64,000 bases of DNA from Cololabis saira (GCF_033807715.1 NC_084601.1:15554690-15618689); one strand, 5' to 3'; shown: positions 36,009 through 48,277, counted from the stretch's first letter. The notes: generated by a model not told the origin, from the letters alone. Translations and numbers: made by a program.

Positions 36009-36760
36009 AATACTGAACTTCTAATTGGACATGAACCCTGAGGTGTTTCTCAGTATTGTTAAGATGACGTTTTGTTTGGAAACAAGACCGGAAATATCAC
36101 TCTACATATCAGGTAAAACAAAAGATAAATAAAAAAATGACCGCCTTTGTGAGTCTCGTTAAAAACTGTGATGGCTACCTAGCAACTTGATCCTGTGTTA
36201 ATGCATAAAACTTGATCCTGTGTTAATGCATAAAATGTCTGTCTCTGTTTACATGGACCTAACCGTCACCTGCACCTGCAGTCTGAATCAAGACGCGTGT
36301 TTTTCAGCATCTTTCACTACTCCGTCTCGTAAAAAAAAACCTATATTTTTGGTTCTATTTCTAAATATGCCGCTGCTAACGCGCACCTTATGCCCTTCTA
36401 TTTGAAGAATGGCAGCTTGCAATAAACAACATGACTGTATTTGTTAAAAAAAGGTAAATCAGTATAAGACAAAATTATATTTTTAACTTTGGAATTTCAT
36501 GGTCTTGTAAATAAAAGTCAGCAAACCCACATATGTCTCTGAAAGCCATGTATCACATGATTGTACAGTGTTTCCTGTAAGGCACTTTTTCTTTTCTTAC
36601 ATACAACTGCCTTAAGTCATAAAATAACTATGAATTGCACTCCATGTCTGAATCCCTGTCAATTAATTTACATTTGCATCCCGTTTTTGTACTGTAACGT
36701 TGCAGACAATCGCTGTAAATCTAATGCTTTTAAATAAAAGAACTTATTCTGGTATCTCCT
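36009..36760 (+). other. creb5 3' UTR with poly(A) signals
   Basis: AT-rich sequence after the stop. AATAAA occurs at 36421, 36510 and 36733. The last is followed by GT/T-rich DNA and is the most likely main site. A perfect 25-bp tandem duplication lies at 36185-36234. Confidence 0.6.
36185..36234 (+). repeat. perfect 25-bp tandem duplication in creb5 3' UTR
   Basis: The unit starting ACTTGATCCTGTGTTAATGC is repeated twice with no differences (36185-36209, 36210-36234). Confidence 0.9.
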
Positions 36761-38230
36761 TGTGATTATTTATGTGGGTTTTTTAGGGTTTTTTGGACAT
36801 ATTTGGCTTATTTTGGAGTGGAATAATCCAGTGGTTTGTGGGTGATGTTTAGGTTATAACTGTCATAACTGGGACTGTGTGGTCTACTCTGCCATCTAGT
36901 GTCTAGATTTGTCAGTGGCGGCTGACCACGATGATGAAAGTGGGCTGCAAAGCAGAGAAGCCATTTATGGGGTTGACCACAGCAAACCCACAAAACATTT
37001 CAAGTGGTATTTGGTCGTATTTAAAAGTAAAAATCAGTCTAAGAAGTCCAAACCTAAAGATGGCATTTTGGCAAAAGCTGTAAATAATTAAGTCATCCAT
37101 GCACAGTAGTGGCTTGTTTTTATAACAAACTACTTTGACCATCTGCTGATATGAAAGTAGTTCCTGTGGATACAGTCATGCACACAAGTCTGTGTCAGAG
37201 AGGTTTTGCTTGTGAGTGTGATTTGGACTAAATGTGGGAGGCACTCCACCCTGGTGACTCAAACAAAAGGTCTGCTTAACCACTGCCAGATCCCTTCGTG
37301 ACGCGCATGCACACCACCTCCTCTAAGATACCACTATCTTCTCTCTGTTTAGCTCTCTTTTTCAAAGATCTAGATTTTTCCCTTCATATTTTGAGGGAAA
37401 AAAACATCAAAAAACCATATACAGTAGTATGTAAAAACTAAAAGTTTAGATAGTACTTCTAATTTAAAACACAGTCTGAAATTAGAAATATGGTAAGGAG
37501 TAAGGTTCCTGGCTTCCAAGAACCTTATCTACTTATCTACACTGCATACTTTATATATATCTCACTCCCATACTTTTCTTGTCCCTTACAAATTGAAGGT
37601 GTTTACATATAAGTTTTATGGCTAATATTTAGTAGCCATGGAAACAGTATCATCTATTTCACCATTAAACCATCCACAAACACTGTCATGACGAACTTGT
37701 CACATTGCTGGGGATTTTACTTCTTTTCATATTGAAAAATGATACAAAGTTCCATACAAAAGTATAAAAAAAAAACATGATAGGTGTGGCACAAGACAAT
37801 TTTTTTCTTTTTTTTTTTAAACCTTTTTTGCTAACCAGCAGCCATCGTTACATTCTGTACAAATGTGAGACAATATGATGTCTGATAATTCACTATTAGC
37901 ACCATTATCGAAATCAGTGGTACATCATTCACATGTGCACACTTGCACTCACAACAATCACACATTTAAGGACACTCACAGGTGCAAGGAAATAAAAGAG
38001 GAAAAGGCACAAAGCAGGAAAAGGAAGTCAGGGGGATTGGACTTCCTCTGCAGTCTGAGGAGGCCCGAGAGAAGCCTTTCAGTGGGTCTCTGTACAGCTG
38101 CAAGCAAATCCATGCATATAATGTGAAACTGCAGCATGTCAAGCCAAGAGAACAATAGTCAGAAACCTCAACAAAACATATGCCTTTCTTTGCTGTACAG
38201 TGTCAGTATTTGGTTTGAGTTTTTGTAGTT
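36761..38230. other. creb5-tril convergent spacer, includes tril 3' UTR
   Basis: No repeat family or gene recognised. tril transcription must end here. A minus-strand AATAAA was not found close to the tril stop, so the poly(A) site is uncertain. An X-box-like motif is at 37632-37645. Confidence 0.5.
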
Positions 38231-40702
38231 TCAGTGGGAGAATCTCTGCATGTCGCTGTCCCTGCGAGTGCTGCAGCTGTCTAGAAAGCGGTCGCAGGGA
38301 AACTCGATGAGGTCTCCCTCCTCCAGTGGGGCGAGCCGCGCGGGCCGACTGCTCTGGTAGCTGGTGAAGTCAGTCGACACGGAGGCCGTGGCCACGGGGG
38401 GTCGAAACGGCCTCCTGGTGGAGTACATGTGGCGCACGTGGACGGCCGACTTCCTCCTCTGCAGCCTTCTCCTGAGGCTCCGCCCCAGCCACACCCCGCC
38501 GATGACCAGCAGCAGCACGGCGTTCCCCACTAGAGTCGCCACCGTGACCAGCTGCAGGTCAGAGGTCAGCGAGGCTCCCCGGACCCGCTCCTCGTGGAGG
38601 GTGACCAGTCCCGCGCAGTGGTCCCGGGGCGCCACCTGACACACGGATCCCCCCACCGCTCCCTCCACACAGACCATGTAGGTGACTCCTGAGCTGAGCT
38701 CTCGCAGGGTGACGGAGCGAGACGAGCCGTGTGCGTAGACGTAGCGGGGAAAACGATCCGGGGTGCCAAACCTGTCGTACAGAACCCGGTAGTGGATTTC
38801 GGGGAGGCCTCGTCTGGATCCTGCTGTGTGATGGTGATGCTCCCTGGTGGTCCAGAAGACGGTGGCGGTACTAGAGGTCACGTCATCCACTGACACGTTG
38901 GTGATGAAATGACGGTTGAACGTGCAAGGATCTGTGATTACAGGCAGGTCTGACCTCAGGAGATCAAACCTTTCTCCTGACCGGACGGGAGTGTCGGTCT
39001 TGGGTCCGGTGCTCGGCGCGGGGCTCGGCGTGGTCGATGGATCCGTTTTGTGAAGAACATTCGACCTGTGTCTACCTTTGGCACGTTTCCCCTGTCTTTC
39101 TGTAGCAGCTTGTGACTCCCTTCTTGGTTTCTTTCCTTTCAGGATTGATGCCTCCTCCGTCACTTCCGGATTGCCTTGGTCTTGTTGGACTTCTACCTCT
39201 TCTTGCCCCTGTCTTTTCCTTTTCTCTCTCTCTCCCTTAGTCATCCCTCCATCCCTCTTCCCTTGTCTAAAATCTTCTCCTTCCCCCACAACTGTTTCAT
39301 TTTTCTCACCTGCACCCTGCTGAACCCCTTCACCCCTCAACTCTTCACTCCATCCTGCATCTAGGCTGGACTCACCTTTCTCCCCCCCCTCTCCCTTCCC
39401 CAGCAAACCCTCTCCCGGGCTCTCCTCAGGCAAAGTGCGTCTCTTGCACAAATGACTCCAGTTCCCGAGGGGTTGCAGCTGGGAGCTGTTCACATAGTCC
39501 AAATATTTCCCCCTCAGGGTTGCAGGGTAACGACATTGCACAAATACGGTCAAAAGTTTGCCCTGCGAGTGCGCGGCGCTCATCCATCTCTTCAGCTCCT
39601 GCAGGCGACAGTCGCACGTCCAGTTGTTGCCGTGCAGGTCCAGCTTGTGCAGCACGTCGTTGAGGGCAAAGCTGTCCCCGGACAGACTGCTGAGGAAGTT
39701 GTTCTTCAGCCTCAGCACCTTTAGCTTTCTCAGTTTGGAGAAGGCCGAGGGGTGCACGCTGGAGATGCGGTTGCGGCTCAGGTCCAGCTCCTCGACGCGC
39801 TGCAGAGGGTCGAGCAGCCCGGCGGGGATTTCCTGCAGGTCGTTGCCGTCAATCAGCAGCTCCCTGAGAGCCGTCAGCCCCCTGAGGGCGTCCCTGTCCA
39901 TGCCAGATATCCTGTTGTTGCTCAGGGACAGCTTTGATAGCTTTTTCAGGTTTTGGAAGACGTCGTTTCCGATGTGCTGTATTTCATTCTCAGAGAGCAG
40001 CAAGGTCGTCAGAGCTCTGAGCGGCGCAAACGTGAGGACGTCGCGCACTGCAGACTGCTTGTTGTGCGCCAGGTTTAAAAAGCGCAGGTTTGTTAGCGTT
40101 GAGAAAGCCTTCATGTGTATATAATGCACGTTGTTGTGTTCCAGATGGAGATAATGCAAACTAGGCACGCTTTTAAAAACAGAATCCTGCAGAATTTCTA
40201 TCGCGTTTCCATCCAGGCGCAATTTAGTAAGATTATCCAAGTTGGAAAAGAGCTCCGCGGTGATGTTCTTAATGTCATTGTTATTTCCGTAGAGGGTAGT
40301 TAATTTCCTCAGGGGTTGTAAAGTTCCAGCAGGTACAGCTGTTAAAAGATTATGTCCTAGATACAGCTCCTCCAACTTGGAAAGTTTCTCAAACGATTTG
40401 GGATGAATAATTGCAATTTGATTATACTGTAAATTGAGCCTCACAAGGTCAGTATACCAGGTGAAATCGAAGGCAGAAATGTTTGTGATGAAGTTGCCCC
40501 CGAGGCTGAAGATCAGCGCGTCATGGGACACCCGCGCATCAGTGGGCTTTGGCACAGCGCGCAACCCGCGGTTGGCGCACATGAGGTGCCGTGCATGCGG
40601 ACAGTCGCAGCGCTCGGGACAATAGTCTAGTGCTGAAGCTGTAACCCCACTCACTGACAGCAGGAAAAAGCAAATCCCCGCAAGGAACCCGTTGGTATCC
40701 AT
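38231..40702 (-). CDS. tril: TLR4 interactor with leucine-rich repeats (TRIL), single exon
   Basis: Type I membrane co-receptor that modulates TLR3/TLR4 signalling in mammals. Intact reading frame, 823 residues (human 811). The chosen ATG at 40702 has a strong context (GGGG-ATG-G) and opens a signal peptide (FLAGICFFLLSVSGVTASA). An in-frame ATG 39 codons upstream would precede the signal and is rejected. Order: LRRNT cysteines (CPERCDC, 28-34), about eleven leucine-rich repeats (60-350), LRRCT (WTCDCRL to about 419), a Glu/Lys/Gly-rich linker (421-580), a fibronectin III-like domain (588-697), one membrane helix (717-740), and a tail with the conserved motifs VHVRHMYSTRRP and LIEFPCDRFLDS. 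N-glycosylation motifs include Asn74, 146, 157, 360 and 602. Tail to tail with creb5, 1.5 kb apart, the human arrangement. Confidence 0.97.
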   Translation of the reverse strand: MDTNGFLAGICFFLLSVSGVTASALDYCPERCDCPHARHLMCANRGLRAVPKPTDARVSHDALIFSLGGNFITNISAFDFTWYTDLVRLNLQYNQIAIIHPKSFEKLSKLEELYLGHNLLTAVPAGTLQPLRKLTTLYGNNNDIKNITAELFSNLDNLTKLRLDGNAIEILQDSVFKSVPSLHYLHLEHNNVHYIHMKAFSTLTNLRFLNLAHNKQSAVRDVLTFAPLRALTTLLLSENEIQHIGNDVFQNLKKLSKLSLSNNRISGMDRDALRGLTALRELLIDGNDLQEIPAGLLDPLQRVEELDLSRNRISSVHPSAFSKLRKLKVLRLKNNFLSSLSGDSFALNDVLHKLDLHGNNWTCDCRLQELKRWMSAAHSQGKLLTVFVQCRYPATLRGKYLDYVNSSQLQPLGNWSHLCKRRTLPEESPGEGLLGKGEGGEKGESSLDAGWSEELRGEGVQQGAGEKNETVVGEGEDFRQGKRDGGMTKGEREKRKRQGQEEVEVQQDQGNPEVTEEASILKGKKPRRESQAATERQGKRAKGRHRSNVLHKTDPSTTPSPAPSTGPKTDTPVRSGERFDLLRSDLPVITDPCTFNRHFITNVSVDDVTSSTATVFWTTREHHHHTAGSRRGLPEIHYRVLYDRFGTPDRFPRYVYAHGSSRSVTLRELSSGVTYMVCVEGAVGGSVCQVAPRDHCAGLVTLHEERVRGASLTSDLQLVTVATLVGNAVLLLVIGGVWLGRSLRRRLQRRKSAVHVRHMYSTRRPFRPPVATASVSTDFTSYQSSRPARLAPLEEGDLIEFPCDRFLDSCSTRRDSDMQRFSH

Positions 40703-41230
40703 CCCCAGAGTGCTGCTGGCACGCACCAGGGTCGCTGCGTGCTGTTCAGGTGCAGTCGCGCCTTTCTCCCGTCGTGCTGCAGACCGACTCATCCATTGTT
40801 TCCCTGGAAAGCTGTGCACGCCTCAGGTACATGGCTCCATCGCTGGTCAGCACGTTAATTAGTCCAAACCACTCTGATGCTGTCCGAGCACAGCTCCCTT
40901 CCACAGTTAAAAGTCTCCATCCCCCCCCGAAAAAGTGGTCATCTGCTGCGAATTACACAGTCCAGCCGCTGAGCGTGTTCGCGCACACCCGCGGGCGCTC
41001 CCATGAAATCCCTCCTCTGCAACTCTGCGACCATGCGCAACCAGATGTGCGCGCTTTTTTTTTCTTCCCCTTGTTTTTGTCGCACGAGACACAGAGCCAA
41101 CCAACAAACCCCGTGACCGAGTTTAGTGCGCGCCCCCGCAGCCACTGGGGGTCTGAGATCTGGATCCGCTGCTTGGAATGGACAAAGCAGACAGGAAGAT
41201 ATCCTTCCCACGGAAACAGCAAGATAACCC
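40703..41230 (-). promoter_or_regulatory. tril 5' UTR and promoter region (inferred)
   Basis: A moderately CpG-rich region precedes the tril start codon and gives way to AT-rich microsatellite DNA at about 41260. No TATA box was assigned with confidence. The transcription start is unknown. Confidence 0.4.
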
Positions 41231-41651
41231 CCCCTTTTTTTCCTGCCCAGACAAATATATATATTATTTATATATATATATATATAACTTGTTTGGCAGA
41301 GAAACTTTTTGCAAATTTTTCATGGAACCATACACTGAAAAATAAAAAATAAAATCTAAGCGCATGTAAATATAACATATTTAAATCTGTGATATTAATG
41401 ATTAAAAATGAAGTTTGTTGCTTTACATGAATAGATCCAGTTTTGAACTTAATCTGCATTTGTTCAAAAAACAAGACATTGTGCATTTTTTCCAGTAGCA
41501 GTATTTATGTAATCCCAGGCATTCTTTTCATTTACACACAAACAACAAGCAATGATCTTGTTGTATTTACTTTTCCTTTAACAATGTTAATCTATTGGGC
41601 AGATTGACCAACGTTTAGATGAAACATGCTTTATTTGTTTTAGTAGAACAC

Positions 41652-41858
41652 CACAGTAAAAAATATCTTGCTTGATCTACTTTAAAAAATATTAAGGCAA
41701 CTTTTTCGCATGAGATTTTTATGTAGATCAAGAAAGACTAGTCTTTGTATAAACTACTTAATTTTTAGTATGTACAAAATTCATCTACATAATAATCTCG
41801 TGCAAAAAGTTGACTTATTTTTATTAAGTAGATCAAGCACAATATTTGTATCAGTGTA
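41652..41858. mobile_element. AT-rich foldback MITE
   Basis: The left part reads CACAGTAAAAAATATCTTGC then TTGATCTAC; the right part has the inverse GTAGATCAAGCACAATATT and ends CAGTGTA. Interior arms are also complementary. Confidence 0.6.
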
Positions 41859-42060
41859 CTCGGCTGTGCTGCTCACCCCACAAATGTACATTCCTCACAA
41901 GTGGCGCCATTTAAAAGGGAAATAAACAGGCTTTCCAATAGATTAAGATTTATTGCCAAGAAACATTTTTACAACAAAAAAATAATCTTACAGACATACA
42001 CATGTTCATACTTTTTGTGCTAAATTCATATGTGTATCAATACACAAACATACATATATA

Positions 42061-42282
42061 CAGGGGTGCACACAAGCCGGTACTCGAGGGCTACTGCATG
42101 TTTTAGATGTTTCCCCGTCTTCAACACACCTGATTCTAATCACTGGTCGTCATCAACATGTCATCAAGGTTTACACAACTCTGTTGGTGACACAGCCTTG
42201 TCTATCAGGGTTGTGTTGAGGCAGGAAACATCTAAAACGTGCAGTAGACTGGCCCTCGAGTACCGGCTTGTGTGCACCCCTG
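42061..42282. mobile_element. short hAT-like MITE
   Basis: Near-perfect terminal inverted repeats CAGGGGTGCACACAAGCCGG / CCGGCTTGTGTGCACCCCTG. Flanks CATATATA and AATATATA (7/8). 222 bp, no coding capacity. The interior is related to 12250-12484. Confidence 0.8.
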
Positions 42283-42306
42283 AATATATATGTATATATA
42301 CATATA

Positions 42307-42384
42307 CAGTACAGACCAAAAGTTTGGACACACCTTATCATTTGAATAAATTGAAAAGTGTGTCCAAACTTTTGGTCTGTACTG
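42307..42384. mobile_element. 78-bp palindrome of Tc1-like ends, copy 1
   Basis: CAGTACAGACCAAAAGTTTG at one end and its reverse complement at the other, flanked by TA on both sides. The ends are those of a common fish Tc1-like transposon; the whole interior is missing. Confidence 0.8.
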
Positions 42385-42440
42385 TATATGTATATATTCA
42401 TATACATGTATATGATATATATGTATATACATATACATAA

Positions 42441-42518
42441 CAGTACAGACCAAAAGTTTAGACACACCTTATCATTCGAACAAATTGAGTAGTGTGTCCA
42501 AACTTTTGGTCTGTACTG
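42441..42518. mobile_element. 78-bp palindrome of Tc1-like ends, copy 2
   Basis: Same structure and length as copy 1, 56 bp further on; TA follows the right end. Confidence 0.8.
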
Positions 42519-43359
42519 TATGTATAAACACACAATCCATTATGCCGCTGCTTTGGTTAAAGCCATGGAAATCATTCTTAAACTGTTATGAGTAACTTTT
42601 TTTCTACTCAGTAGAGATAAATCACACAGAAAACCTCCAATGACACACCAGGCAGCCTGCATGCCGTCTGTGCAACAGGAACGCCGTCACCACATAGAGA
42701 ACTGTAATTCATGTTCTCTCATTAAAGTCTCCTCTTATCGAGCACAGATGGTTCACATTTGCTAATCAAATTTTTCAGTTTAGAAGTTAAACTCGGTGAG
42801 TGAGAGGGGCCAGACCTGAGTGAGTCTCTAACTCAGTCTCTAACGTCTCTAAAGGAGTACGGGTCAGTTGCGCATGAATGACAGTAGCATGTGAGCATTT
42901 TGTGTATTATTTTGCTGATGAGTTCTCTGCACAGCTCATGGGGGTTTCCGGGCCGGTCTCAAAGCATGTGACACCAGCCAAAACATCTGCACATTTGTAA
43001 CAAGCAGGAAGTAAAAAGTCTTACCCAGTGACAAAAAAGTGTCAAAGAGCTTGTAGCAGAAGCTGCATATCTTCCTTTGTTTTGTCCATGCATATGTGGA
43101 GAATATGACACAAGAAAGTTCAACCAGTTTATCAGCTGTCAATCTATTTAATCATTAATGACATATTTGAAATGACTAAGAAACACAGCAATCACCACAG
43201 CTAAGGCTTTACATGAAGTGGTCATACTGTTGTAATGCTGAACTGAGACAGTTGATTTGTGTTTTGTGTCAGTATTTCAAGAGGAACAGACCCAAAGACC
43301 CTCATAGTTGAGTTAAGAGAGGCTGGCCGATTGGCTGTTGCATCACTATAAGCATCAGC

Positions 43360-43930
43360 ATCACTGCAGCAGAGAGGAAGAGACTGGACAAGGTGGTGAG
43401 GAAAGCCGGCTCTGTCCTGGGCTGCAGTCTGGACCGGGTGGAGGTGGTGGGGGAGAGGCGGATGGTGGCTAAGCTGTCCTCCATCATGGACAATGTACCC
43501 CCCCCCCCCTTCATGAGACTGTCAGAGCCCTGGAGAGCTCCATCAGTGACCGGCTTCGTCACCCACGATGCACCACCGAGAGGCATCGCAGGTCCTTCCT
43601 CCCCGCTGCCATCAGACTGTACAACCACGCCTGCTCTCAGTAGCCAGTGGACAATAAGATGTGCAATAACATAAGATGTGCAATATCTGCCAATCTACCT
43701 CACAACACTCCACCTGCTTTTCTGCACTGTTTAACTGTATATACTGTTCATATCCTGTGTTTATACATATTTTATACGTATCTTTTTGTATTTTTTATAT
43801 ATTTTTTATTTCTGACTTTTCAGTCTTTTTACGCCTCCCCTACATGTGTGTGCTAAGTGTACTGCTGACAACAATATAAGTTTCCCCACTGAGGGAGAAA
43901 ATAAAGGATATCTTATCTTATCTTATAAGA
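43360..43930 (+). mobile_element. LINE C-terminal and 3' UTR remnant
   Basis: Encodes RKRLDKVVRKAGSVLGCSLD and VEVVGERRMVAKLSSIMDN, typical of the reverse-transcriptase C-terminus of a fish LINE. A frameshift occurs at the poly(C) (about 43499-43509). Ends in (TCTTA)n at 43910-43926. Confidence 0.65.
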
Positions 43931-44399
43931 GCAGTGAACAAGGGGGCATGAGTGTAAGAAAAAAAACCTGTACAAAGCAGAATAGACACATTAAAATACC
44001 CTACAAGATGGTTCAAAAATAAACTAACTTTCATCATCTTAGATGTTTCTTAGGAATTGACAATTTGGCCAGATTTCACCTGCATTTATATTAAAACTGG
44101 GTTTTTTTTTGGTGTAGATCAAGCTTTCATCTTGTTAGTGAAACAGGGTTTATTAAACTGATATATGATTTGACCAGAAATCCATCCTCAATTCTCCTTA
44201 ACATTATTGATTTTCATATGTGGACAAATATGTTGGTACTCCTCCATTCAAGAAAGAAAACCCCAAAATAGTCACGGATATAACTTGGAACTGGCAGAAG
44301 AACTTATAATTTACTAAACATTCATGAAAAGCAGAACTTGCTTCTGAGTTGTGGTACAACATAATAATGATAATAATAAAACACTGTGAATCTGAGGCG

Positions 44400-45380
44400 A
44401 TCACTGCGGTCGAGGGATCAATGGGGTGTCCGCACCTGTAGACAGGTATTTTGGTCCACTTCTCCGGGTGTCTAGGGTTTGGGAGGTTTGTTGTCTAGAC
44501 TGCATGCTTCAGCTCTTTCCACAGATGTTTAGAAAGGAGGCCACTTCAGATTAGATCAGTCCAGTGTTTTGTTCTTAGTCATTCTTGAGTGTGTTTAGTT
44601 GTGTGTTTTGGGTCGTTAACCTCTTGGAGGATCCATGACCTGCAACTGAGACCAAGCTTTCTGACACTGGGCAGCACATTTGTCTCCAACATGCTTTGAT
44701 AGTTTGGGTATTTCATGTTACCTATACAGATTCAAGAAAACCTGTGCAAGATGCAGCAAAGCGGCTCCAGACCATGACGCAGCCTGCTCCATTTTTCACC
44801 GTTGCTACAGTCTTTTCTTTGAATGCTTCACTTTTGTGTCGGTAAACACAGAGCTGATGTGATTTTTCAACAGGCTCCAGTTTGGGTCTCATCTTCTCCA
44901 AGAAGCTTTGTGGCTTGTCAATATGTATTTTGACAAATTATAGTCTTGGGTTCCTATAATTTGCTTTCATGAGGTGGAGTCCTCATCAGTTGTCCGATGG
45001 TGTGATCCGGCACTGACGTACCCTGACCTTAGAGTTCACACTGAATCTCTTTGAAAGCTGTTCTGGTTTCTTTGGTTACCGTGCATGTTATCCATCTCCT
45101 AAATTTGTCATCAGTTTCCCCGTTGCAGCCACATCCAGGGAGGCTGGCTGCAGTCCTGTGGCCCCTAAACTCCTGAATGAACTTTACAGCTGTAGTCGCA
45201 GGAACATCAAGCTGCTCAGAGATGGTTTTACAACTTCTACCTTTACTACTCTTGTCTACCATTCCTCTCTGATCTCCACAGACAAAACTCTCCTTTTGCT
45301 TTTTCTGGCCCTTGTTCAGTGTGGTGGACATCGTGATACCAAACAGCAGAGTGATGACTTTTCACATTTTAAATGATCAG
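44400..45380 (-). pseudogene. degenerate Tc1/mariner-like transposase
   Basis: The minus strand from 45331 reads a helix-turn-helix region with GRSCKTISEQLDVPATTAVK; further downstream fragments, broken by stops, resemble later transposase parts (RPKTHN near 44600). No intact catalytic frame. Inactive. Confidence 0.6.
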
Positions 45381-47457
45381 ACTGACTGACTGAAGGGTGA
45401 AGACACCTGTGATAGTAATTACTGGACACACTTTAGTTTAGTATTTCACTGTGGTCAAATTCATTTCAACATGTTCTTGAGGTACCAACTAATTACTCTA
45501 AACCAGTTCTTTAATGATTCTGTTGAACCATCATTTAAAAGCAGTGACTGAATTTTCATTAGTCAGTGTTCAGGAAATTATCATCTACTCATACTTTTGT
45601 CATATTTACTCCAGCAGACTGCTGTGCCCCTAAATAGATATAGGTGGGTACCGATAGAGAGATGGATGAATAGTTCTCTTGTATATTTGTCATGGTGTGG
45701 GGCTTTTCTTTTCAGTGCATTTCTTGGTTTCCTGTGATGTCACTTCCTGTAGATTCCCTATTTTCCTTTCTCAGCGGGACTTTTTGACTACACAGTCACT
45801 ATATAAAGAACTTCTGTTTGAATTTATTTATGTAATTTTGGGTCAGGGGATCATTGTGTTAACGCTCAGACGACTAGAAGCTGCACAGTGGAGAGCATAA
45901 TCAGAATAAAGCTACCTCAGTAAACAAGGCCACGGTCAGCTTCATTCCTGCATCACAAAACACAAAGATCATAGCAGTTGCAAAGTGTGAGAAAATACTC
46001 ACCTGGATGACCTTTGAGCCAAGTAAAACAAACATTTTTTTTCTCAAGCATGAAATTCAAACACACTCATAAATGCTCTTTCAGCCACCCTTCAGAGACA
46101 CGTGATGCAATGTTTCCAAAGCTGAGCTAATGCATGACTTTTGCAGCTCTTTGCATTCTCAGCAACCGCTGAAAGCGCTGACCTCCTTCTCATGCATATC
46201 TCCCGGGACACATCATCAGACGGTGTAGTTCAGAGTGTCTGTGAGAAACAGTGAGAAATGTAAACCATGGGGAAGCCCCTCTCTCTGGGAAGTAATTTCC
46301 TGTCGGACCATATTTCTGCTGTATTGCTTTGCAAGTATTGTGCTGGCTCTTCTCTGCCTGTCTCTGTATGGTATCGCTCTCCCCCTCCTCAGGGAACACA
46401 ATCGCCAACAAAGCAGTCACTGATCTGGCTCCAGGGACCCCGTCCACGCTTTTATGTCAGCTACCTGCTTTGTCTAAAACCTGAGATGGATCAACAGAGG
46501 CTTCATTTGTATAGACTGAATTTAACTGTGACATCAGATCAAATTCTTTAGCATGAGTGATTCCTCTGTGGGTTCAGTGTGTAAATGAGATGGATAGAAC
46601 GTCTCAGAGAAGGAAGGAGGCAAAAATATAAACAAACTTTGGTCAGTGAGAGCAGAGTTTGACTGATGCAGACGGAGGTTATTTTGAGGGTAAAATGTTT
46701 CAGAGTTGGCCCAGATTCAAAAAGGTGGTCAAATAAACTCAGTGAACAGTGTATGAGGTGGTTGGAAGCATCACAGACTGATCTCAGCCGGCCTGTCCCT
46801 GTCCAGTCAACAAGTGTTTGATGAGCTATTTAGTCTGTTAGAACATGTGCATATGCATCTGCAGCTGAAGCAGGTTTTTCTCGGAATGTGCAAGTGCTAC
46901 TTGCACTTGCACATATATTACACAGGGTAGCAGCCACTAAAACAGCGATTGCTACCCTGAAAGTAACGATTTTTGAAGCATTCCACGCATACATGGATCA
47001 AATACAGCAGAACTCACAGCACAAGGACAAATGAGCCACACAGAAAGAAAGAAATGTAAAAAACACATGTATCCTATTGTGTCAAAATGCAAGATTCTCT
47101 GCATCTCTGTCCTGGTGGTATGATGCTGCAGGGAACAGCTCTTGAATGGAACATAGTGCTCAGTTTATAAGCTGGGTTGCATTAAATACCCTCCATGTTA
47201 GAACTATATAATAACTATCTATAATCAATATCAAACATTTTAAGCAAACTGTAGTCTGCCCTTGTGTGCAGCAGGGCCAGTGAGCATGTGCAGCTCTCTT
47301 TGAACATGTGGAGTTGTGCAGGTTCACAAGCACAAAAACAAGAATGCCATATTTATTTGTTCAAACATCTACGTGCTTTATTTTCTAGATGCTTTTGCAT
47401 TTCAAAACACATGCAGGGATGAAAGCAGGAAAGCAAAGAAAAATTGTATGCGCTGGT

Positions 47458-47458
<1 letters not shown>

Positions 47459-47509
<51 letters not shown>
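47459..47509 (+). repeat. (GT)25 microsatellite
   Basis: Uninterrupted GT repeat. Confidence 0.95.
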
Positions 47510-47510
<1 letters not shown>

Positions 47511-47515
47511 AAGCT

Positions 47516-48277
47516 TAGATGAGCAACAGCTGTTGCGATTATTAAGTGCTTTAGCTAGAGCTGGGGATCATAGAGCTATTTCATGCTCACATTAACAGTG
47601 TGCACAAGTCTGTAATGTATGTGAAGGGGATGTGAGTGTGTTTCTGCAATTAGGCTGAGCTGGTGAAAGAGACAGACTCTGAGTGGAGCACGTGACGGTG
47701 AGGACATGTTTTATGAGAGCCAACATGTGGAGAAATGATGGAGGAAGAGTGAGAGGAGCACCTGGGCCCCATGCCCAGCAGCCGTCCACATTCCCAGTCC
47801 TCCCCAGCTGGTTCCCATCACGGGCAGGAGAAAAGGAGGAGGCCAAAGTGGACAGAAACAGTAAAGGAAGTCAGGGCACTTTTTCAAGAAATCATCAGTC
47901 TGCTCGAAAAATTAACCATCGCAGTTAAAACGAAAGAATGTCACAAAGAGTTGCACCGTGGATGCTGAATGCACCAAAAGAAAAAAAAAAAACATGTGGG
48001 AAAAGCGTTTTTCATGCCTTGGGACGGCTCCAACCTCTGCACTCCTGGGGTCATGTTTCGTTACTGAGGCCAGCGCGTTGAAGGAGGTGGGAAGGCCAAG
48101 GATGAAATTGAAGGAGGGAGAGCTGAGAGCCTTCGCAGTCTCACTAAACTCTGGGAGCAACGAGAACGAAGGCAGCAGAGGAGGGAAAGGGAGGTGCTCA
48201 ACATCTGGAAAACATTTAGACAGCGCGTCATTGCCTTGTTGAAAGTCTGGGCAGAGTGGAGGGAGATAGGGGAATAA
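47516..48277 (+). other. cluster of short reading frames of unknown nature
   Basis: Three plus-strand frames look protein-like. About 47512-47597 has LDEQQLLRLLSALARAGDHR. 47753-47968 has RRRPKWTETVKEVRALFQEI and LLEKLTIAVKTKECHKE. 48068-48277 has LRSLTKLWEQRERRQQRRER and VLNIWKTFRQRVIALLKVW, ending TAA. The last two are amphipathic and highly charged. No convincing splice sites join them, and I recognise no family. May be a decayed gene or chance. Confidence 0.2.

Noticed and set aside
40703..40819. Upstream in-frame ATG of tril (39 extra residues)
   Set aside because: It would bury the signal peptide; the ATG at 40702 has the better context and matches the expected N-terminus.
42171..42533. 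Tyr/Ile-rich minus-strand frame
   Set aside because: Arises from AT-rich microsatellite DNA and the Tc1 palindromes.
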